64,000 nucleotides of DNA. Origin: Dongia rigui (GTDB taxonomy: Bacteria; Pseudomonadota; Alphaproteobacteria; Dongiales; Dongiaceae). The first letter of the stretch is position 1; every line of letters begins with the position of its first letter. Below the pieces are notes generated by a model that made no database searches, was not told where the DNA came from, and saw only the letters and a program-made list of their open reading frames with translations. Both the position numbers and the translations under genes were made by a program. The stretch lies in contig NZ_JAXCLX010000002.1 of the NCBI RefSeq assembly GCF_034044635.1, forward strand, positions 310,001 through 374,000, read 5' to 3'. Shown here one piece after another: positions 1-9,389 of the stretch.

Positions 1-2
1 AT

Positions 3-491
3 GCGGCGGCCGCGTCGCAGACCACAAACACGCCGTTGCTTCGCTTTGAACGGCCCGCCTGGATGCCCCAGCCAGGCGATCATTGGATCGACGTGGCTGA
101 TTGGGACGAGGCGGTCAATGTTTTGCGCGGCAAGGCGCGCCGGGTGTTCCTCGCCTTGGGCCGGCAGGAGTTGGCGCCCTTCACCGCTCTCAAGGATATC
201 GCCTTCGTCATTCGCGCGGTCGACGCGCCGGATGCCGATCTCGCCTTTGCCGATGCCGAGATCGTGCTGGCACGCGGCCCCTTCAAGCTGGCGGACGAGC
301 GGGTGCTGCTGCAGTCGCGCGGCATCGATCATTTGGTGTGCAAGAACAGCGGCGGCGATGCGACCGATGCCAAGCTGCAGGCCGCCCGCGAACTTGGCGT
401 CACCGTCATCATGCAACGCCGCCCGCCACGGCCCGATGTGCCCAAGGTCAGCGACGTCCAGGCCGCTGTCGATTGGGTGAGATCCCTTTAA
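3..491 (+). CDS. cobK: Precorrin-6A reductase, C-terminal part (cut by window start)
   Basis: Precorrin-6A reductase uses NADPH to reduce precorrin-6A to dihydroprecorrin-6 in the aerobic cobalamin pathway. Only the C-terminal 162 residues are visible; the reading frame is open to base 3 and the start lies outside the window. Family features seen are the FLALGRQEL stretch and the KNSGG motif followed by a helix and the late VIMQRRP strand. The gene converges with the cbiG-cobJ gene and their stop codons overlap by 4 bases (488-491). All neighbours downstream are cobalamin genes, which supports the call. The first in-frame ATG, at 36, is internal. Confidence 0.9.
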   Translation, partial: AAAASQTTNTPLLRFERPAWMPQPGDHWIDVADWDEAVNVLRGKARRVFLALGRQELAPFTALKDIAFVIRAVDAPDADLAFADAEIVLARGPFKLADERVLLQSRGIDHLVCKNSGGDATDAKLQAARELGVTVIMQRRPPRPDVPKVSDVQAAVDWVRSL

Positions 492-2191
492 GCCGGCTTC
501 GTCCCGTACCAGCGCGGGGTATAGACCCAGGCGCTGCCATCGGGCTTTGCGATGGCCCGCGTCATGGATGAGCCCACAATGACGACCGTGCGGCTGTCTA
601 CCATCTCCGTGGTGAGTTCGCCCAGCGTGGTATGACCGATCTTTTCGTCCGGCCGGCCGACATCGCGCCCCAGCACGACCAGCGTCTCAGGCGCCCGGTA
701 CTGGCGCAACAGATCCAATGCCTCGCCCAATTGCCAGGGCCGCGCCTTGGAAATGGGATTGTAGAGGGCCATGGCAAAGTCACCCTCCGCGGCATGGCGG
801 AGGCGATCGAGAATTGTCGCCCAGGGTTTCAGATTGTCAGAAAGCGAGATGACGCAGAAATCATGGCCGAGCGGTGCGCCGATCTTTGCCGCCGCCGCCA
901 TCGCCGCCGAGACACCGGGCAGGATAGCAAGGTCGACGCCGTGCCATTCCGGCTTGTCCGTATCGTCCAGGGCTTCCAGCACGGCGGCAGCCATCGCAAA
1001 GACGCCAGGATCGCCTGAGGAGACGATCACGACCGAGCGCCCGCTCGCTGCCAGTTCGAAGCCATGGCGCGCGCGGGCCAGTTCCTCGCGGTTGTCGCTC
1101 CCGTGCACGATCTGGTCGGGGCGCAAGGGGCCGGCCATCTTCACATAGGTCTCGTAGCCCAGGATGTCCTGGGCCTGGTCAATCTCGCGCCGCACGGCCG
1201 GCACCATCATTGCCGCCGCGCCCGGGCCGAGGCCGACAACGGCCAAGCGCCCGCGCTTGCGCCCGATGGGTGTCACTTCTGCCGGTGTCTCGGCGACGCC
1301 AATCGCCAGTTGCTCAATGGTCACGGACAAGGCGGGTGAGGGAACGGCGGCCAGCACCAGTTCCTCGGCCGAGCGCGCCGCGACGAAGCGCACGGGCAGG
1401 CCCAGCGCAGCTGCCGCAGTGGCGACATGCGGATCGGCAAAATCATCCTCGCGCGCCAGCAGCAGCGCCAGGGAATGAATCGATAACTGCGTCTGTGCCA
1501 AAGCCCGGCGGATCACATCCGCGAGGTCCGGTTGCGGCCGACCGATGCCGATAACGATGCTGCGCGGATGAAACAGCAACTCATTCTCGCCCGGCGCCAC
1601 GTCCTGATGCGTGATCCGTGCGGTGAGCGTGCCGTCATCGGCGATGGGCAGGTTAGCATCGGCGAACCAGGGCGCCTCGCCTTCCACCCGCATCTTGGCC
1701 CCCGCCAGCAGATCGGCAATGAAGGTCTTGCCCGCCGCAGGGTTGCGCAGCACATAACCGTCGGGTGGGTTGATGAGACAGGTGCCGAAGCGGATCTCGC
1801 CGGTCGTGGTGATCGCCGGCACGGTACCCAGGGCCGCGCCGATTTCACGCGCCAGCACATTGACGCCGCTCAGGCCCCCCAGCAGCGGTACGACAGCACT
1901 GCCGTCTTCAGCCACAGCGAGAACCGGCGGTTCCGCGCGCTTGTTCTGCAACAAGGGACTGAGCGAGCGGATGACGATGCCGGCAGCGCACAGGGCGATG
2001 ATCGGCCGTCCCGCCTCGTATAGTCCGCGCAAGGTCTCGCCGAATTCTTCGAACGGAATGTCGGCGCCCTCGACGCGGGATTTAAGGCCATAAACTTCCG
2101 CGCCGGGCAACGCCGCCTGGATGCGCCGCGCGGTGGGCAGCGAGCGCGCACCCAGGATCAAAATAGCCGGCGCATCGTTCACGACTGCCAT
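488..2191 (-). CDS. cobJ: CbiG-CobJ fusion: cobalt-precorrin-5A hydrolase-like domain plus precorrin-3B C17-methyltransferase
   Basis: A 567-residue two-domain protein. Residues about 1-310 match the CbiG/CobE family, with the [12 protein letters not shown] and GGLSGVN motifs in the N-terminal half and a CobE-like domain from about 208. Residues about 314-567 are a tetrapyrrole methylase of the CobJ/CbiH type, with the glycine-rich loop VVGLGPG at 318-324, a [11 protein letters not shown] motif and [12 protein letters not shown]. CobJ methylates C17 of precorrin-3B and contracts the ring, using S-adenosylmethionine. The first 13 bases overlap the end of cobI, so translation is probably coupled. 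A CbiG domain is normally linked to the anaerobic route, but CobG is present here, so the fusion may supply CobE function. Confidence 0.92.
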   Translation of the reverse strand: MAVVNDAPAILILGARSLPTARRIQAALPGAEVYGLKSRVEGADIPFEEFGETLRGLYEAGRPIIALCAAGIVIRSLSPLLQNKRAEPPVLAVAEDGSAVVPLLGGLSGVNVLAREIGAALGTVPAITTTGEIRFGTCLINPPDGYVLRNPAAGKTFIADLLAGAKMRVEGEAPWFADANLPIADDGTLTARITHQDVAPGENELLFHPRSIVIGIGRPQPDLADVIRRALAQTQLSIHSLALLLAREDDFADPHVATAAAALGLPVRFVAARSAEELVLAAVPSPALSVTIEQLAIGVAETPAEVTPIGRKRGRLAVVGLGPGAAAMMVPAVRREIDQAQDILGYETYVKMAGPLRPDQIVHGSDNREELARARHGFELAASGRSVVIVSSGDPGVFAMAAAVLEALDDTDKPEWHGVDLAILPGVSAAMAAAAKIGAPLGHDFCVISLSDNLKPWATILDRLRHAAEGDFAMALYNPISKARPWQLGEALDLLRQYRAPETLVVLGRDVGRPDEKIGHTTLGELTTEMVDSRTVVIVGSSMTRAIAKPDGSAWVYTPRWYGTKPA

Positions 2192-2910
2192 TTCTTGCCC
2201 GGCACCAGCACGATGGAGAAATAAGGGGCGCTTTTGGGATCGACCTCGGCCAACGGCACGATCTTCTGGTTGCCCATGGTGGCGCGTTCGACATAAAGCG
2301 CGCGGTCGCCGAGCCCCAGATCCATCACGACCTTGCGCACCTTTTCGAAATTGGTGCCGAGCTTCATGATGGCCGCCGCTTCGAGATCAGAGAGGCGCCG
2401 CTTCAGCTCTTCCTCCGGCAGCACGCCGGACAGGATGCCGAGGTTCTGGTTGCGATAGACCAGGGGGGCACCCAGCACAGATGCGGCAGCCAGCACCGAG
2501 CACACACCGGGCACGACTTCCGTCTCGTAGCGGGTCGCCAACCGGTCGTGGATATACATGAACGAGCCGTAGAAGAACGGATCGCCTTCGCAGATGACAG
2601 CCACGTCGCGCCCGGCATCGAGATGCGCTGCGACCTGCTCCGCCGACTGGTCATAGAAATCGCTGACCAGCGTCTCGTAGCTGAGATGCGCCGGCAGCTT
2701 TTCCGTCGTCACCGGATAGATCAGCGCCATGGTCTGCTGTTCCGGCTTCAGGAAGGTCTCGACGATGGTAAGAGCGTTGCCTTTCTTCCCCTTGGCAGCG
2801 AGATAGGCGACGACGGGTGCCTGCTGCAACAGACGCAGAGCCTTGATCGTCATCAATTCCGGATCGCCCGGGCCGACGCCCAGACCATACAAACGTCCCT
2901 TGGCCATCAT
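2179..2910 (-). CDS. cobI: Precorrin-2 C20-methyltransferase
   Basis: A 243-residue tetrapyrrole methylase that transfers a methyl group from S-adenosylmethionine to C20 of precorrin-2, giving precorrin-3A. The N-terminus carries the family loop [18 protein letters not shown], and the [18 protein letters not shown] motif follows near residue 109. Length is typical of CobI/CbiL. It overlaps cobH by 4 bases at its start (ATGA-type overlap) and cobJ by 13 bases at its end, so it sits in the middle of the cobG-cobH-cobI-cobJ operon read on the minus strand. The operon is headed by a cobalamin riboswitch, so it should be repressed when B12 is plentiful. Confidence 0.95.
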   Translation of the reverse strand: MMAKGRLYGLGVGPGDPELMTIKALRLLQQAPVVAYLAAKGKKGNALTIVETFLKPEQQTMALIYPVTTEKLPAHLSYETLVSDFYDQSAEQVAAHLDAGRDVAVICEGDPFFYGSFMYIHDRLATRYETEVVPGVCSVLAAASVLGAPLVYRNQNLGILSGVLPEEELKRRLSDLEAAAIMKLGTNFEKVRKVVMDLGLGDRALYVERATMGNQKIVPLAEVDPKSAPYFSIVLVPGKKWQS

Positions 2911-3533
2911 TCGCGCTCCGTTGCCAAGGCGTTGACCGCAGCTGCCGCCATGGCGCTGCCGCCACGCCGCCCGCGAATGATGACGAAGGGCACGCCGCGG
3001 CTGTTTTCGGCCAGCATCTCTTTCGATTCCGCGGCGCCCACGAAGCCGACGGGAAACCCTAAGATCAGCGCTGGTTTCGGTGCGCCTTCGTCCAGCATTT
3101 CGAGAAGGCGGAACAGCACGGTCGGTGCATTGCCGATGGCAACGACGGCGCCGCCCATCCTGTCGCGCCAGAATTCAAGTGCAGCGGCCGAGCGCGTGTT
3201 GCCGAGGTCTTGCGCCATCTGCGGCACGCGCGGATCGTTCAAGGTGCAGATCACCTCGTTATCGGCGGGGAGGCGCGATCGCGTGACACCATCCGCCACC
3301 ATGCGGCAATCGGCGAGGATCGGCGCGCCGTCGGCGAGGGCCTTGCGCCCGGCATCACCAGCACCGGTGGAGAAGCGCAAATCCGGCACGACATCGACCA
3401 TGCCGGAGGCATGTGCCACGCGCACGGCGAGTTTTTCGAGATCGGCCGGAATGCCGGCAAGATCGGCTTCCCGGCGAATGATGGAAAAGGATTGGCGATA
3501 GATTTCCTGCCCATCGCGCTCGTAATTGATCAT
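2907..3533 (-). CDS. cobH: Precorrin-8X methylmutase
   Basis: A 208-residue protein of the CobH/CbiC family, which moves a methyl group from C11 to C12 of precorrin-8X to give hydrogenobyrinic acid. Visible family features are [12 protein letters not shown], which carries the catalytic histidine, the [12 protein letters not shown] stretch, [12 protein letters not shown] and the C-terminal [16 protein letters not shown]. Length is normal. The ATG overlaps the stop of cobG by 4 bases, and the end overlaps cobI by 4 bases, so the four genes are probably translationally coupled. No unusual residues were noticed. Confidence 0.95.
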   Translation of the reverse strand: MINYERDGQEIYRQSFSIIRREADLAGIPADLEKLAVRVAHASGMVDVVPDLRFSTGAGDAGRKALADGAPILADCRMVADGVTRSRLPADNEVICTLNDPRVPQMAQDLGNTRSAAALEFWRDRMGGAVVAIGNAPTVLFRLLEMLDEGAPKPALILGFPVGFVGAAESKEMLAENSRGVPFVIIRGRRGGSAMAAAAVNALATERE

Positions 3534-4849
3534 GCCTTCTCTCTTTGCATCAGCAGCCTGGCTGCCTGTTCGATAGTGACGTCATGGCCCAGAAGCTCGC
3601 CCAAACCCGTCTTTGCCGTGTCGCCCACCGGCGCGTCGGATTGGGCAAAGACATCGTAATGGCCAGGCCGCAACCCCAACAGGGTGTAGGGGGCGGGGCG
3701 GGGTGCGGCGCAGGATTTGGCACAGCCGGTGAGGTGGATGCCAAAGACAGGCTGTCCCCAACCATCGATCTCGTTGGCGAGGTGCCGCGCATCGGCCTTG
3801 GTGTCAGCGAGGCCGGACTTGCAGCCGGCACTGCCGGCACAGGTCAACGTCGCCGCCAGCGTGCGGTCGGGCCGCGTGATGAAGTCCAGCTCTTCCAGGG
3901 CAGCGACGGCCTCTTCCAGCGCGTCTTCTGTCATGGAGGGCAGCATCACGCTCTGCCAGGGGGTGAGGCGGATCTCGCTGCCGGAAAATCGGTGAGCGAG
4001 GTCGGCAAGGCCCAGCATCATCTCCTGGCCGAGGCGACCCAGAAGTGGCACGGCGCCCAGGATGAACCGCCCATCCGCTTGGCGCCTGGCGCCGATGTGG
4101 CCTTGCGGCATCGCTGCCGCGCGCTGCCAAGCGTCTGCGGGCGTCACCCGGCAAGTTAGGCGCGCGGCGAGGTCTGCCGGTGTTTCATCCACCAGCAAAT
4201 GCCGCATGCGGGTGATCTTGTCACCCTTGGCGTTGAGCTGGCCGATCTTCGCCGTGAAGTGATCGAGCAACGTGAACAACGCAGCCTCGGCATCGCCGCT
4301 CGCAACCGCTCCGGCGGTGCGCTCGCCCGGCACCCCGGCAAAGCCGAAGGCAAAGCGCCCGTCCGCCATCGCCGACAGCCAGATATCGTTGGGGTGCTGC
4401 AGCATGGCGATTTCTTCGCCGCCATCGATCTGGATCGAAAATTTGGGTGACAGCACGTGATAGTGCGTCTCGTTCTCCAAACGCGCGAGCACCCGGCGCG
4501 CGAGATCGCTGACATCGAAAATGGCATTGGGGTCGAGACCAATGAAAGGGCTCACCATCACATTGCGCACATCGTCGGCGCCGCTGCTCTTGGGCGCCAA
4601 TCCGGCATCGACCAAGCCGGCGATCAGCGCGTCATCGGCGCCGTCATGGACGCCACGGATCTGCACATTGGCACGGTTGGTGACTTCGATTTCCGGCAAT
4701 CCATGAGCCGCGGCAAGCTTCGCCAGCGCCCGCATCTGCGCAGCGTTCAGCCGGCCGAACGGCAGCTTGATGCGACAGATGCCGCCATCTTGCGAGGGCA
4801 CGATGCGGTAAAGGCCCGGACAGGCGAAACGGCGATCACTCTGGATCAA
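3530..4849 (-). CDS. cobG: Precorrin-3B synthase (CobG), nitrite/sulfite-reductase-like
   Basis: CobG is the oxygen-dependent monooxygenase that makes precorrin-3B, so it marks the aerobic B12 route. The protein has two ferredoxin-type half domains, starting with the RRFACPGLYRIVPSQDGG signature, and a [4Fe-4S]/siroheme-type cysteine set near the C-terminus (CAGSAGC then CAKSC). The open frame runs back to 5095, but everything upstream of about 4950 is the cobalamin riboswitch, so the long N-terminus is not real protein. The start chosen here is TTG at 4849, just before the conserved N-terminal region, giving 439 residues. It has only a weak ribosome site, so the exact start is uncertain; in-frame TTG codons nearer 4935-4945 are alternatives. 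It is first in the cobGHIJ operon. Confidence 0.85.
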   Translation of the reverse strand: MIQSDRRFACPGLYRIVPSQDGGICRIKLPFGRLNAAQMRALAKLAAAHGLPEIEVTNRANVQIRGVHDGADDALIAGLVDAGLAPKSSGADDVRNVMVSPFIGLDPNAIFDVSDLARRVLARLENETHYHVLSPKFSIQIDGGEEIAMLQHPNDIWLSAMADGRFAFGFAGVPGERTAGAVASGDAEAALFTLLDHFTAKIGQLNAKGDKITRMRHLLVDETPADLAARLTCRVTPADAWQRAAAMPQGHIGARRQADGRFILGAVPLLGRLGQEMMLGLADLAHRFSGSEIRLTPWQSVMLPSMTEDALEEAVAALEELDFITRPDRTLAATLTCAGSAGCKSGLADTKADARHLANEIDGWGQPVFGIHLTGCAKSCAAPRPAPYTLLGLRPGHYDVFAQSDAPVGDTAKTGLGELLGHDVTIEQAARLLMQREKA

Positions 4850-4951
4850 ATCGGCACCGGCAAAAACCGTTGCGGCGAATGGGTACGGACCAAGTCTGAT
4901 CCCACCACAGCATCGATACGCCCCGACCGATGCATCCAACCACAACCCCGT

Positions 4952-5138
4952 GTTACCGGCAGGTTTCCTGGCTTCGCGGGTCAGGGCCGTCGTCGCAGCC
5001 TTCCCGGACCCCTTGGGGCCAGTGGCTCGTTGCAACAGGCTCGCCGCGTACAGTTGCGGGGGCAGCCACGGCTGGTTCCGGTCCATTTGGGCCATCGCCT
5101 CCCGTGTTCCCTTTTATGCCCCGAAGGGCACCGGTAAC
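4952..5138 (-). promoter_or_regulatory. Cobalamin (B12) riboswitch upstream of cobG
   Basis: Read on the minus strand, the segment starts with GTTACCGG (5138-5131) and ends with CCGGTAAC (4959-4952), a perfect 8-bp closing P1 stem. Just inside the 3' arm lies the B12 box AGCCAGGAAACCTGCC (4973-4958), and CCCGCAACTG and GCCACTGG motifs of the class are present between. The element precedes cobG and should switch off the cobGHIJ operon when adenosylcobalamin is bound. The long open frame through it is a by-product of GC-rich structure. No clear terminator hairpin was identified downstream, so control may act on translation. Confidence 0.93.
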
Positions 5139-5279
5139 GGCCCCGTTCTATAGGAGCGTGGGACCCCGCGAAAGCGGATTCTCCCGTGGTTTGGCGTCGC
5201 GGGCACGCTTGCTCATCCCTTGCCGATGTCCTATTGGAAGCCGGGAAGCAGCCTTTTTTCCAACGAGATAGACGCGAAG

Positions 5280-6491
5280 ATGGCAACCTGGCTCACCGTC
5301 ATCGGTATCGGCGAAGACGGCCTCGATGGCCTCGGCGCGGCCGCGCGCGCGGCCTTGAGTGACGCTGCCATCGTGTTTGGTGGCAACCGGCATCTCGGCA
5401 TGCTGCCGGACAGCTTCAAGGCCGAACGCCGTCCCTGGCCGAGCCCGTTTTCGGACGCTTTCGACGCGGTTCTGGCACTGCGCGGGCAGAAGGTCGCCAT
5501 TCTCGCCAGCGGCGATCCGATGTTTTACGGCATGGGGGCGAGCCTCAGCCGACAACTCTCGGCTGATGAGATGCGGGTGATCTCAGCCCCGTCCTCCGTC
5601 TCGCTCGCGGCGGCGCGCATGGGCTGGGCCCTGCAAGATGTGTGTGTCGTCACCATTCATGGCCGGCCGATCCATCACGTCAATCGGGCCCTCCATGATG
5701 GCGCGCGTCTGATCGTGCTGAGCGAGGACGGCTTTTCCGCACAGGCGGTTGCGGCATTGCTGACCGCGCGCGGCTTCGGGCCCAGCCGCATCACGGTCTT
5801 CGAACACCTTGGCGGACCGAAGGAAAAGCGTATCGACGGCATCGCCGAGAGCTGGCGGGCAGGGGAGAACGCGGCGCTCAATCTGCTGGCGATCGACTGC
5901 AGGGCGGGGCCCCAGGCGCAAGCCTTTCCGGCCCTCGCCGGCCTGCCTGACGAGGCGTTCCAGAATGACGGCCAACTCACCAAGCGCGACGTGCGCGCCG
6001 TAACCTTGGCGCGTCTTGCGCCGCTGCCTGGTGAACTGCTGTGGGATGTCGGTGCCGGCTGTGGCTCGATCTCGATCGAATGGATGCGCAGCCACCCCAG
6101 CTGCCGTGCCATCGCGATCGAAGAAAACGATGGCCGCCAGCAATTCATCCGCGCCAATGCCGATCATCTCGGCGTACCCAACCTCGACCTCGTCGCTGGG
6201 GCGGCGCCGGCAGCACTCGCGGGACTTGCCCAACCAGACGCCATTTTCATCGGCGGCGGCGTGACCGAGCCAGGTGTCATCGAGGCCTGCTGGGCGGCCC
6301 TCAAACCCGGGGGGCGCCTCGTCGCCAATGCCGTGACGGTGCAAAGCGAGGTTCTGCTGATCTCCTGGCAGGAGAAGATCGGCGGCGAGCTCACCCGGAT
6401 CGCCGTCTCCCAGGCCAAGCCGCTCGGCGGCTTCGATGCCTGGCGCGCGGCTTTGCCGGTCACCATTTTCTGCGCGTTTAAGCCTAACTAG
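5280..6491 (+). CDS. cobL: Precorrin-6Y C5,15-methyltransferase (decarboxylating), CbiE-CbiT fusion
   Basis: CobL adds methyl groups at C5 and C15 of precorrin-6Y and removes the C12 acetate carboxyl. The 403-residue protein has an N-terminal CbiE-type tetrapyrrole methylase ([15 protein letters not shown] at the start, then [16 protein letters not shown]) and a C-terminal CbiT methyltransferase with the S-adenosylmethionine loop [14 protein letters not shown] and a FIGGG motif. ATG at 5280 is chosen because it begins the conserved domain directly; an upstream ATG at 5220 would add 20 unconserved residues. The gene is divergent from the riboswitch-controlled cobG operon, and the 140-base interval should contain both promoters. 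No second riboswitch was seen for this side. Confidence 0.93.
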   Translation: MATWLTVIGIGEDGLDGLGAAARAALSDAAIVFGGNRHLGMLPDSFKAERRPWPSPFSDAFDAVLALRGQKVAILASGDPMFYGMGASLSRQLSADEMRVISAPSSVSLAAARMGWALQDVCVVTIHGRPIHHVNRALHDGARLIVLSEDGFSAQAVAALLTARGFGPSRITVFEHLGGPKEKRIDGIAESWRAGENAALNLLAIDCRAGPQAQAFPALAGLPDEAFQNDGQLTKRDVRAVTLARLAPLPGELLWDVGAGCGSISIEWMRSHPSCRAIAIEENDGRQQFIRANADHLGVPNLDLVAGAAPAALAGLAQPDAIFIGGGVTEPGVIEACWAALKPGGRLVANAVTVQSEVLLISWQEKIGGELTRIAVSQAKPLGGFDAWRAALPVTIFCAFKPN

Positions 6492-6544
6492 CTGACAAAT
6501 AACGGATTGTCGGCCAGAACAATACGTTCGTACAAATAACATAA

Positions 6545-6560
6545 AGATATACTTATATCT
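6545..6560. promoter_or_regulatory. Operator-like palindrome upstream of metF
   Basis: A perfect inverted repeat, arms AGATATA and TATATCT with a 2-base spacer, lies about 55 bases before the metF start in an unusually AT-rich patch. The position fits an operator for a regulator of methionine or one-carbon genes; metF is often under an ArsR-type or SAM-related repressor in alphaproteobacteria. No regulator gene is adjacent here, so the identity of the protein is unknown. Confidence 0.4.
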
Positions 6561-6613
6561 CGTTTCTGTTATCCTGTGCGGCATTGCGCCTCACCCAACC
6601 CGCGAGGGCCCGG

Positions 6614-7552
6614 ATGAACATGATCGAGGAACCGCTGCCCCAGCCGTCGCCCATCGGCGGCACCCGGACGGAACGCTCCGGCCGCGCGCTCAATCTTGCC
6701 GTCAGCTTCGAATTCTTCCCGCCGCGCCAGGCCGAGGCTGTGCCCGCCTTCTGGGCAGCGGCTGATGATCTGGCGGCGCTCGCCCCGCGCTTCGTCTCAG
6801 TCACTTATGGTGCCGGCGGGTCGACCCGCGACCAGACCCGTGATCTGGTGCGCAGCATCCAGGCTCGCTGCGGCGTGGCGGCGGCCGCCCACCTCACCTG
6901 CGTCGGCGGCAGCCGTGCCGAGATCGACGCCATTGCCGACGCCTATTGGCAGGCAGGCATCCACCGTCTCGTGGCCTTGCGCGGTGATCCGGCGGGTGGC
7001 ATCGGGGCGTGTTACCAGCCGACAGCCGATGGTTACGCTTACGCCGACAGCCTGGTCGCGGGCCTTGCGCGCCTGCATCCCTTCGACATCAGCGTCGCCG
7101 CCTACCCCGAGACGCATCCGCAGGCCAAGGACGCCCAGGCCGATCTCGACCATTTGAAGCGGAAGATCGATGCCGGTGCCACGCGCGCCATCACCCAGTT
7201 CTTTTTCGACAATGATTGCTTCAAGCGCTTCCAGGATCGCGCGGCGCGCGCCGGTATCAATGTGCCGATCGTGCCGGGCATCCTGCCCATCCGCAATTTC
7301 CAGAAAGTGGCGGCGATGGCCGAAGGCTGCGGGACCCACGTGCCAGCCGATCTTCGCGCGCGCTTCGATGCTGTGGCCGAGGACGCAAGCGGGTGCCGGC
7401 AATTGGCTTTTGAGACAGCGCTGAAGCAATGCGAGGGCCTGCGTCGCGCCGGCGTCGACCATTTCCACTTCTACACGCTGAACCAGGCCGATCTTGCGCG
7501 CGATATCTGCGCCGAACTCGGGCTCGTCTCACCGCTCGAAGGATACCGCTGA
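6614..7552 (+). CDS. metF: Methylenetetrahydrofolate reductase
   Basis: MetF reduces 5,10-methylene-THF to 5-methyl-THF with FAD and NADH, feeding methionine synthesis. The 312-residue TIM barrel shows the family signatures SFEFFPPR near the N-terminus, SVTYGAGGSTR, HLTCVGGSR, LRGDPAGG, YPETHPQAKDAQADL, and ITQFFFDN, followed by VPGILPI. Start ATG 6614 has GAGGG five bases upstream; ATG 6620 is also possible, and an upstream frame extension to 6584 lacks a ribosome site. It stands alone, 120 bases after cobL, with its own AT-rich promoter region. Its product would also receive one-carbon units from the methylamine region further along. Confidence 0.94.
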   Translation: MNMIEEPLPQPSPIGGTRTERSGRALNLAVSFEFFPPRQAEAVPAFWAAADDLAALAPRFVSVTYGAGGSTRDQTRDLVRSIQARCGVAAAAHLTCVGGSRAEIDAIADAYWQAGIHRLVALRGDPAGGIGACYQPTADGYAYADSLVAGLARLHPFDISVAAYPETHPQAKDAQADLDHLKRKIDAGATRAITQFFFDNDCFKRFQDRAARAGINVPIVPGILPIRNFQKVAAMAEGCGTHVPADLRARFDAVAEDASGCRQLAFETALKQCEGLRRAGVDHFHFYTLNQADLARDICAELGLVSPLEGYR

Positions 7553-7628
7553 AGCGGGATGGACTTGGCCCTCCCAACCTGATTTCATCCAGCCTTCCAA
7601 TACAAATGAAAAAGAAGGCAGGCAGGCG

Positions 7629-9263
7629 ATGGCTGGCTCACCCGATCTCGTAATCCTCAACGGCAAGATCCGCACCATGGATCCCTTGCAGCCCCAGGTC
7701 GAAGCCTTGGCGGCCAAGGACGGGCGCATCGTCGCCATCGGCCGCAATGACGAGATCAAGGCGCTGGCCAATGGCGCACGAAGGGTCGATGCCGGTGGGC
7801 GCCTCGTTCTGCCTGGTTTCCAGGACACGCACATTCATCTGCAGGACAGCGGCACCGGGTTTTCCAGCAGCGTCAATCTCGAGGGCGCCAAGACGGTCGA
7901 GGAATTGCAGCAGCGCCTGCGTGAGTTCTCGCAAAAGACCAATGACCTCTGGGTCAAGGGCACCGGCTGGTATACCGGGATCTTCGGCGCGCAGAATCTC
8001 AATCGCCAGGTGCTCGATGCTGCCGTGCCGGACCGCCCGGTCTTCATCTTCGCGGCCGACGGCCACAACGCAGCTGTCAACACCAAGGCCTGCGAGATCA
8101 TGGGCCTCGACAAGAGTGTTGCCGATCCCTCTGGTGGTGCCTTCGTGCGCGAGGACGACGGCACCCCGACCGGCCTCATCTATGAAGACGCGATCGATTG
8201 GATCCGCGCCCGCATGCCCAAGACCAATCTCGACGTCTATGCGAAGGGCGTGCAATACGGACAGAAGCTCTGCAACACCCACGGCATCACCGGCGTGCTC
8301 GATGCCATGGTGTGGGAGCGGCATATGAAGGTCTATAAGGCGCTGGACGAAGCGGGTGAGCTCAGCGTGCGCTTGACCGCCACGGCAAAGGTGTTCCCCA
8401 CGGAAACCGTGAAGGATGCGCTGGGCCGGGTCGAGGCGCTGCGCCGCGACTATCGCACCGCAAATACGGCCGTGCATTCGGCCAAGTTCTTCCTCGACGG
8501 CGTGGTCGAGAACCGCACCGCGGCGATGATCGAAGATTACTCCGACGCCACCGGCGGCAATGCGCCAATCATGTTCGACGAGACGTTGCTCGAGCAGCTT
8601 TTCATCGCCTTCGATGCGGCGCGGTTCCAGCTCCATGTCCATGTCATCGGCGACCGGGCGACCCGTGTGGCCCTTGACTGCATCGAAGCGGCACGGAAAG
8701 CGAATGGGGCCTGGCCGAGCCTGCATCAACTGGCCCATGTCCAGCTCATCCACCCCAACGATATCCCGCGCCTGCGTGACTTGAAGGTTGTCACCAACAT
8801 GCAGCCGCTCTGGGCGCGCTGCGAGCCGTCGGTGACCGAGATGGCGCTTCCCTTCGTCGGCAAGGAGCGCGGCCGCTGGATGTATCCCTGGCGCACTATC
8901 GTCGACAGCGGCGCCCCTTACGCCGTCAGCAGCGATTGGGGCGTGTCGACATTGAACCCGTTTCCGATCATGCAGACGGCAGTGACGCGCCAGCCGGCGC
9001 ATGTCGCCAAGGACTTCCCGATCTTCGAGGCGCAAGAGCGCATGACGGTGGAGCAGGTGGTGCGCGGCTACACCACGCTTGCGGCGGCCGCTGCCTGGCG
9101 CGCCGACGAGACCGGCTCACTGACGCCCGGCAAATATGCCGACGCCATCATCCTCGATCGGGATATTTTCGAGATCGATCCTTACGAAATCGGCGACACG
9201 CAGGTCGACCTCACCTTGCTCGGCGGCAGGGAAGTGCATCGCTCGGAAGGGTTTGCTGGGTAG
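7629..9263 (+). CDS. Amidohydrolase family protein, YtcJ-like
   Basis: A 544-residue metal-dependent hydrolase of the amidohydrolase-3 (YtcJ) group. It begins DLVILNGKIRTMDP, the short beta-sandwich strand typical of the family, followed by the metal-binding HIH in FQDTHIHLQDSG, the AADGHNA segment, HVHVIGDRA, HVQLIHPNDI and the C-terminal GKYADAIILDRDIFEI. Substrates of this family are diverse (N-acylated amino compounds, cyclic amides) and cannot be read from sequence. ATG 7629 is preceded by a purine-rich ribosome site (AAGAAGGCAGG); the open frame extends upstream without conserved sequence. It lies 76 bases after metF and may be co-transcribed with it, though no functional link is evident. 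Confidence 0.85.
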   Translation: MAGSPDLVILNGKIRTMDPLQPQVEALAAKDGRIVAIGRNDEIKALANGARRVDAGGRLVLPGFQDTHIHLQDSGTGFSSSVNLEGAKTVEELQQRLREFSQKTNDLWVKGTGWYTGIFGAQNLNRQVLDAAVPDRPVFIFAADGHNAAVNTKACEIMGLDKSVADPSGGAFVREDDGTPTGLIYEDAIDWIRARMPKTNLDVYAKGVQYGQKLCNTHGITGVLDAMVWERHMKVYKALDEAGELSVRLTATAKVFPTETVKDALGRVEALRRDYRTANTAVHSAKFFLDGVVENRTAAMIEDYSDATGGNAPIMFDETLLEQLFIAFDAARFQLHVHVIGDRATRVALDCIEAARKANGAWPSLHQLAHVQLIHPNDIPRLRDLKVVTNMQPLWARCEPSVTEMALPFVGKERGRWMYPWRTIVDSGAPYAVSSDWGVSTLNPFPIMQTAVTRQPAHVAKDFPIFEAQERMTVEQVVRGYTTLAAAAAWRADETGSLTPGKYADAIILDRDIFEIDPYEIGDTQVDLTLLGGREVHRSEGFAG

Positions 9264-9279
9264 CGGAACCGCCATTGTT

Positions 9280-9369
9280 GTCATGGCCCGCTTTAGGCGG
9301 GCCATCCACGAGTTAGTTGGCGGCACGAAGAAAGAAACTCGTGGATCCCCCGCCTTCGCGGGGGATGAC
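9280..9369. repeat. GTCAT...ATGAC intergenic repeat (type B copy 1)
   Basis: A 90-base element starting GTCATGGCCCG and ending GGGGGATGAC. It contains two local hairpins (GGCCCGC/GCGGGCC and CCCCCGC/GCGGGGG) and an outer inverted pair, ATCCACGAGTT against AACTCGTGGAT. A close relative lies at 61394-61480, and looser relatives at 21475, 42850 and 61228. It fills the space between the amidohydrolase and the convergent agmatinase-like gene, where it could end transcription from both sides. Confidence 0.8.
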
Positions 9370-9389
9370 AATGAGAGCGTTGACGAACC

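Noticed and set aside
4850-5095. N-terminal 80-residue extension of CobG in the open frame
   Set aside because: This stretch is the cobalamin riboswitch, with its P1 stem and B12 box; the translation has no similarity to CobG.
9280-9369. CRISPR-like repeat
   Set aside because: The elements are single, dispersed and palindromic, with no spacer array.
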